Shown here piece after piece: positions 28,307 to 32,756 of a DNA stretch of 32,756 nucleotides. Made by a program: the position numbers and the translations under genes. The DNA is taken from the NCBI RefSeq assembly GCF_000485595.1, contig NW_014577076.1:804377-837132 (forward strand). The letters run 5' to 3'. The notes under the pieces were generated by a model. That model saw nothing but the letters and a program-made list of their open reading frames with translations, had not been told where the DNA came from and searched no databases. This stretch comes from Priapulus caudatus (Eukaryota; Priapulida; Priapulimorpha; Priapulimorphida; Priapulidae). Position 1 is the first letter of the stretch. Each line of letters opens with the position of its first letter.

Positions 28307-28860
28307 CACGGGGGCAATGTAGTTGGCAACAACTGCCCTTTCTAGTTATATATGCGTTGAACGTGATGCCAGTTCTCACGTGCGAATATCCCAGTAGCTG
28401 CATCTCTGACAAGTCATACAAGACAGCTGCCTGTGTCTTTTATTCTTTCCCATTCAGTTTAAATTGAATGTTTAATATTTTAATCAGCCACCTCTTTATC
28501 TACCCCCCCCCGCCAAATAAATTTCATCCATCCAAAAGTAAATGACATCCACCCTATGATGGACCGTCCACGTAGGTTGAATAGCTCGCGTTAGACATTC
28601 CACGGTGTTCGACAATGACAGTTCGGCATCGTTCCGCGAATATCCCGGTTTCCATGACAACACGCTAAATGTTCCTCGAAGATATCCCGATGAATCGAAG
28701 ATTTACAAAGGAAATCCATTTTCTATCAGTCACTGTACTAAGATAAAAATTTACATAAATCAGTTACTTTGTTACTTGAGAAATAACAATGCCACCTGCC
28801 GACGCTACATTACAAGGCAATATACTTTCATCATTATTTTAGCTCATCTTGACATAGTCA
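28307..28860. other. Intergenic, nothing recognised
   Basis: Contains a short poly-C run at about 28504; no gene. Confidence 0.6.
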
Positions 28861-29245
28861 GATGGCAGCTTGTAGAGATCGCATGATCGTTTCCGTGCGT
28901 CCGTCCGTGGCGTCCGTCCCGGCGTCAACAGTTGGCAGGCAAATCTTAACCGCTCGACGTACGGGTCACGATATTCGGGTCGTTGGGGGGGATTTGTCAA
29001 AACGAGTTGGGGATGTCGAAGCTGGGGGTCAAAGGTCAAAGTCAAGAGGTGTAAAAGAAGGGGGAACATTCACTCCTAAACTTAAGGTATATGGGAGGAA
29101 TGCAGAATTGCGGCACAAATCTAAACGGCTCGACCTAGGCTCGTGATAGTCGGTGTATAGCATCATGGTAGGAAAAACCATCACTGTGGCGAAATTGGAG
29201 TCACAGGTCAAAGGTCAATGGGCACAGGGCAGATTTTAGACATTT
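28861..29245 (+). repeat. Probable dispersed repeat with AGGTCA direct repeats
   Basis: Contains gtccgtccgtgg-type sequence, then ggggtcaaaggtcaaagtca and, later, cacaggtcaaaggtcaatgg. The style resembles the repeat at 27869 read on the other strand (TGACCTTTGACC). I cannot show shared ends. Confidence 0.45.
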
Positions 29246-29455
29246 TCTGAGGACATGGTCTGACGGAGCGATTGAAAAACTTTTTTGTTTCAGCGTGAGC
29301 TAGCATTTTATGGCTTTATTTGAAAAGGACCATGAAATGTGTCCCTTCTGCTGACATGCGAAGAGTAAGTGTCGGATAAACTTTTGACCCTCAAGAGAAG
29401 CGTTAACATGGATTTGTTGACTGTTAACAAGGAGTGAAACTGCTTTTGCTATAGA

Positions 29456-29546
29456 GCCCCTCCCCCTTCCCCTCCCCCACCCCCTCCCCCCACCCCTCCC
29501 TTCCCCGACCCCTGCCCCCACCCCCTTCCCCACCCTCCCCCTACCT
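29456..29546 (+). repeat. C-rich tract (G-quadruplex potential on - strand)
   Basis: About 90 bases almost only C with single T and A, many runs of four or more C. The minus strand is G-run rich. Confidence 0.9.
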
Positions 29547-30052
29547 CCATCTGCGATAGTGGGCGTGTCCTAACAATCGTCGTGTACGCAACTGCGTGTC
29601 TGCATATCTGCGCCTAACAAATGTGTCACTACGCACAACTGAAATTTTACGTTTATAATCGTAGCAACAGACCTCAGATGAGCCCAGACGCTCTGCGGCT
29701 CTTGTTGTAGAACCAATTTCCGCGTAACACGCAAAGCAGGCAATGTATGTGTTTTGCAATGAAAGGTAAGCCTCGTGAATGCATGCTAAGCTGTCAGGGG
29801 AAGAGCGATCTACGCTAGCCTATAGAGCAAGAAGACAATAAGTTGAAATACCGATCGGCCTCTTTCGTTGGAGAGATAACAAAACGTTTGTACACATCTG
29901 CCAAGTATATACTTTACTTACCAATGCCGAATTGCTGATTTGGGAGTGTAATACCTGAATGGACTACTCGGTGCCACCACCGATCTAGATATAACCCTAC
30001 GCCCTGATCTATAGATACATATAAGAATATTATAAATTGAGAACTGATATAC

Positions 30053-30055
<3 letters not shown>
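29547..30055. other. Intergenic, nothing recognised
   Basis: No gene or repeat recognised. Confidence 0.6.
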
Positions 30056-30133
<78 letters not shown>

Positions 30134-30235
30134 TGAGGGCGGACGGACGGACGGATCGTTAGATATAGATAGATAGATAGATAGATGGGTGGCTGGATCG
30201 ATGGATATATATATATAGTTAGATAGATAAATAGA
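30056..30235 (+). repeat. Compound microsatellite GT/GCGT/GGAC/ATAG
   Basis: Successive blocks of (GT)n, (GCGT)n, (GGAC)n and (ATAG)n. Confidence 0.95.
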
Positions 30236-30871
30236 CATTCACATACAGCTACTAAGGAGGAGGGATGATGGGAGGGAACTGTCTTACCGCTGTTGTTTTT
30301 GTTTAAACTGTAATACCGACGGCTAATCTCCATTACTATTTACCTGCGACCGCAATCCCAGATTTAAAACAAGCATGTAATACAAAAGACCGTGCCACTA
30401 CTATATACCGTCGGATCCAGGGTACGTGATCTTAACTGAGCAGGGTCGGTACCGAAATACCTTGGCGGGCATGTTGTACGTGTACGTACCTGCGAGCCAT
30501 ACACTCAAAAACTATAGTTATCCATGCTCTTGCTTGCCTGCGTTTGCTAGGGCTGGAATACACGGCTACAGGCTTTTCATCCGTTTCACTACGCCCAACT
30601 TTGTTCTTTTTGAAATATTAGTTCCGACCTTACGATGTTATATTACTTTGTTTGCGTACGTTGCAGTAAATAATCCCATACTAATCTCGTAATAAAATAT
30701 CCCGTAGTAATTACTATGTAGGATCTTGCACATTTAACTGTTTTTCAAGATCGGCTATTGTCATATAAGTTACGGCATACGTATGAACGAACGCATGGTT
30801 ACGAGTCGTATGTATACGCGCATACATTGGGAATATTGTCTTTAAAATGTGTGAACAGGTATAAGAAAATG
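30236..30871. other. Intergenic, nothing recognised
   Basis: An 88-codon + frame at 30426-30692 starts without ATG and resembles nothing; no support for a gene. Confidence 0.6.
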
Positions 30872-30877
30872 TTTATT
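30872..30877 (-). promoter_or_regulatory. Candidate poly(A) signal for FAM167
   Basis: AATAAA on the minus strand, about 290 bases past the FAM167 stop codon, in AT-rich DNA. It gives a 3' UTR of roughly 300 nt. Only position and sequence support it. Confidence 0.4.
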
Positions 30878-31169
30878 TGGTGAATTGCTGGAGAAACTGC
30901 TGGTAAGAAGCATGTGACATCGTTTATCGTAATAACATCTAACAACCCCGACCCTTCTTCACACAAGAATACACAATAAAAAATACACGAACTACCTAAA
31001 GAATATCAAAACTATAGGAAAACTTCGGGTAGATTTTCGTAGAATGCCATTCGATGTCACATATCAACTCTATATACATCTAGTGTTATGCATGCAAAAC
31101 ATACTTATGCAAAAGACCCCTAAAACATGGTTCCGTTGAACGTGACAAAAGGTAAATCGATATCGGTGA

Positions 31170-31430
31170 TCAGCACATAGAAAATCGTCTGCTATCAATA
31201 TTCATCCGCGTGATACCAATTTGACTGAGAGGCGTCCGCCGGTGACGCATTCGAACGGGAAGGTCACACAGGTCATCCTTAGTCTCGTTCACTTCCGCCA
31301 TGTCCAGTGTGACGTCAGCCAACATGTCCTCGTACTCGGCCGCTGTCTTTTGAAGGCGAAGTCGCTGAATTTCCTGCCGAATGTCGATGAGCTGCCTCGC
31401 GATGGTTTGATCCTGCATGCGCATCTCTAT
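31170..31430 (-). CDS. FAM167: FAM167 last coding exon
   Basis: Acceptor gcttgacag/atagag on the minus strand; 86 codons and TGA at 31172-31170. RMQDQTIARQLIDIRQEIQR, DLCDLPVRM and the terminal SRRFSMC give an almost full-length match to the FAM167 C-terminal domain. Confidence 0.95.
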   Translation of the reverse strand: MEMRMQDQTIARQLIDIRQEIQRLRLQKTAAEYEDMLADVTLDMAEVNETKDDLCDLPVRMRHRRTPLSQIGITRMNIDSRRFSMC

Positions 31431-32163
31431 CTGTCAAGCACACGTTAAAGGCACGCAGCAATAACCTAGGCTGTGCTGTAGTTGGGGGGTGGTTGTAGCA
31501 TGATCATGTCACATCACGTAAGGGCTGTGACATAATTTACATAATATTTCTCTTAAGCCCAGCCCTAATGCTAACCTTAACTCTATGCCTATGATTAGTT
31601 AGCGAGCGATAGAGAGAGAGAGACAGAGACAGAGACACCGTCAGAAAGAGACAGATGGGGGGGGAGAGAAGCAGACAGTGAGAGCGAGAGAAAGAGAGAG
31701 GCAGAACAAGTGGACGGGAAGGAGAGCTAAAGAGAGAAAGGCGTACAAAAGAAAAAAGAAAGGAAGAGAGACATACATATAGATCATATTATATATGAAC
31801 AAAATAAGTACATTCTATTCTCAGGGAGTCTCTTATCGTCATGTTCAATCTCATAATTTCGTACTTACTAGCTCATGTCGGAGCGTTGATAGAATCTGGT
31901 CCATGTGGATCTTTCCATCTGACGTCACGCCGTCGAACGACAGCGGATGTCGATGTGCAGCGCCACACACGCGAAAGTTCGCCGCCAACGCGCCCTTCAC
32001 ATCAAGGTTCAATCTGGTCACCATCACTTTTAGTTTATCGAAGTCGTTTGTCAGTTGTTGCTGTTCTTGGTGCTGTTGTTGTTGTTGCTGCTGATGCTGT
32101 TGCTGCTGTTTTTGTTGTTGCTGCTGCTCCTGTTGTTGTTGTTGTTGCTGCTGCTGCTGCTGT

Positions 32164-32196
<33 letters not shown>

Positions 32197-32756
32197 GATT
32201 GGTGTTGTTTTCGTTGTTGTTTTTGTTGTTGTTGTTCTTCTTCTTCTTCTTCTTCTTTTTGTTGCTGTTGTTGTTGATGATACTGCTGCTGTTGTTGTTC
32301 TTGATGTTGTTTTTGCTGTCGCTGCTGTTGCTGTTTTTGTTGTTGTTGATGTTGCTGTTGTTGTTGTAGTTCTTGGTGTTCTTGTTGTTGCTGATGTTGT
32401 TGTTCTTGTTCTTGGTGTTGTTGCTGCTGCTGTTGTTGTTCGTGTTGTTCTTGCTGCTGCTGCTCCTGTTGATGTTGTTGCTCCTGCTGTTCGTCACGTT
32501 TATTGTTCGCTATTTCGTTTCTTATAGTGAGCCGTAGGTTGACTTTTTCCCGCTTCACTGGGAGCAGTCGGTCACGGGCCACCACCGACTGCTGTCCGTT
32601 AGCTTCCGTGCTAGCCGCCGCAGCGACATCAACACTCACTCTCACCCCGTCGCTTCCGCCACGGCGCGCGTGTGACGTCACGTCGTCGTCTGGCGCGCAG
32701 TGGTAGACGGTCGTGGTCTGTGACTTCGTCGGTGTTCGTCGTAGCTTCACGCTGCT
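31170..32756 (-). CDS. FAM167: FAM167 family protein, 3' part, with Gln-rich insert
   Basis: Two exons: 32756-31869 (continues off the right edge) and 31430-31170, joined by a phase-0 GT-AG intron (cta/gtaagt ... gcttgacag/atagag). 382 visible codons plus TGA. The C-terminus is unmistakably FAM167 (DUF3259; FAM167A is also called DIORA-1): MDQILSTLRHEL joined to IEMRMQDQTIARQL, then QKTAAEYEDML, and the end IGITRMNIDSRRFSMC. LKVMVTRLNLDVKGAL matches the N-terminal LKALTEKLRLETRR-type helix. Between the upstream unique sequence and that helix lies a Gln-rich stretch of about 150 residues, absent from vertebrate FAM167 proteins (about 210 aa) as I know them. There is no in-frame ATG before the insert, so the start is outside the window or in an upstream exon. 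The function of the family is poorly known; I assign none. Confidence 0.93.
31431..31868 (-). other. FAM167 intron (438 bp)
   Basis: Phase-0 intron with a GA-rich microsatellite at about 31606-31765; nothing else. Confidence 0.9.
31869..32756 (-). CDS. FAM167: FAM167 upstream exon with polyQ
   Basis: Open for 296 codons from the right edge to the donor cta/gtaagt. Visible order: about 80 residues of unique sequence (KLRRTPTKSQTTTVYHCAPD ... LPVKREKVNLRLTIRNEI), the Gln-rich block at about 32495-32056, then LTNDFDKLKVMVTRLNLDV and the start of the conserved C-terminal helix. The frame first shown as starting at 32750 begins with GTG, which is not a credible start; the frame is open beyond it. 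Confidence 0.9.
32056..32495 (-). repeat. Coding CAG/CAA repeat of FAM167
   Basis: About 147 codons, mostly CAG and CAA on the minus strand, with His, Glu, Lys and Arg interruptions and a GAA run giving seven Glu (about 32235-32255). The longest Gln run is over 20 residues. Mixed CAA/CAG use should slow pure-repeat slippage. Confidence 0.93.

Noticed and set aside
31841-32527. + strand frames rich in Val/Ala and Leu (228 and 104 codons) and - strand poly-Asn/Ser frame
   Set aside because: Out-of-frame readings of the FAM167 CAG/CAA array; only the Gln frame joins the conserved C-terminal exon.

Overview
This is animal nuclear DNA, not bacterial. Coding sequence is split by canonical GT-AG introns, is set in microsatellite-rich non-coding DNA, and contains one run of ten N (25247-25256). 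The proteins and short introns point to an invertebrate bilaterian, and CpG is not obviously depleted. I cannot name the phylum. No rRNA, tRNA, operon, ribosome-binding site or CRISPR array is visible.

Left and centre (1-23610, + strand): the 3' three quarters of one kinesin-3 gene of the KIF13B/Khc-73 (GAKIN) type. I resolve 21 exons by splice sites, phase and family alignment. They add up to 4902 bases, that is 1633 codons plus TAG, with no frame break. The motor and FHA domains lie off the left edge. Visible parts are the post-FHA stalk, the KIF1B region, a C2-like region, the DUF3694 region, a long low-complexity tail and a C-terminal CAP-Gly domain. One 1786-bp exon carries a Glu block, a polyQ tract and about nine acidic RL-EEEE repeats. 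The 3' UTR probably runs to an AATAAA at 24625.

The introns hold mobile and repeat structures: a TTAA-flanked MITE (7307-7914), a foldback element with about 570-600 bp arms (11000-12491), a 319-bp hairpin (16893-17211), several minisatellites, and at three places tandem copies of a splice-site region beside the real exon.

Middle right (about 24.65-30.85 kb): intergenic DNA with no supportable gene. It holds a 21-bp-unit satellite ending at the assembly gap, a Gly-type GGC array, a GCT array, a 146-bp tandem repeat with TGACCT half-sites, a second repeat with AGGTCA direct repeats, a C-rich tract and a compound microsatellite.

Right end (31170-32756, - strand): the last two visible exons of a FAM167 family gene, facing KIF13 tail to tail. 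The C-terminal domain is typical, but a Gln-rich insert of about 150 residues precedes it, and the 5' end is off the window. The two genes have no evident functional link.
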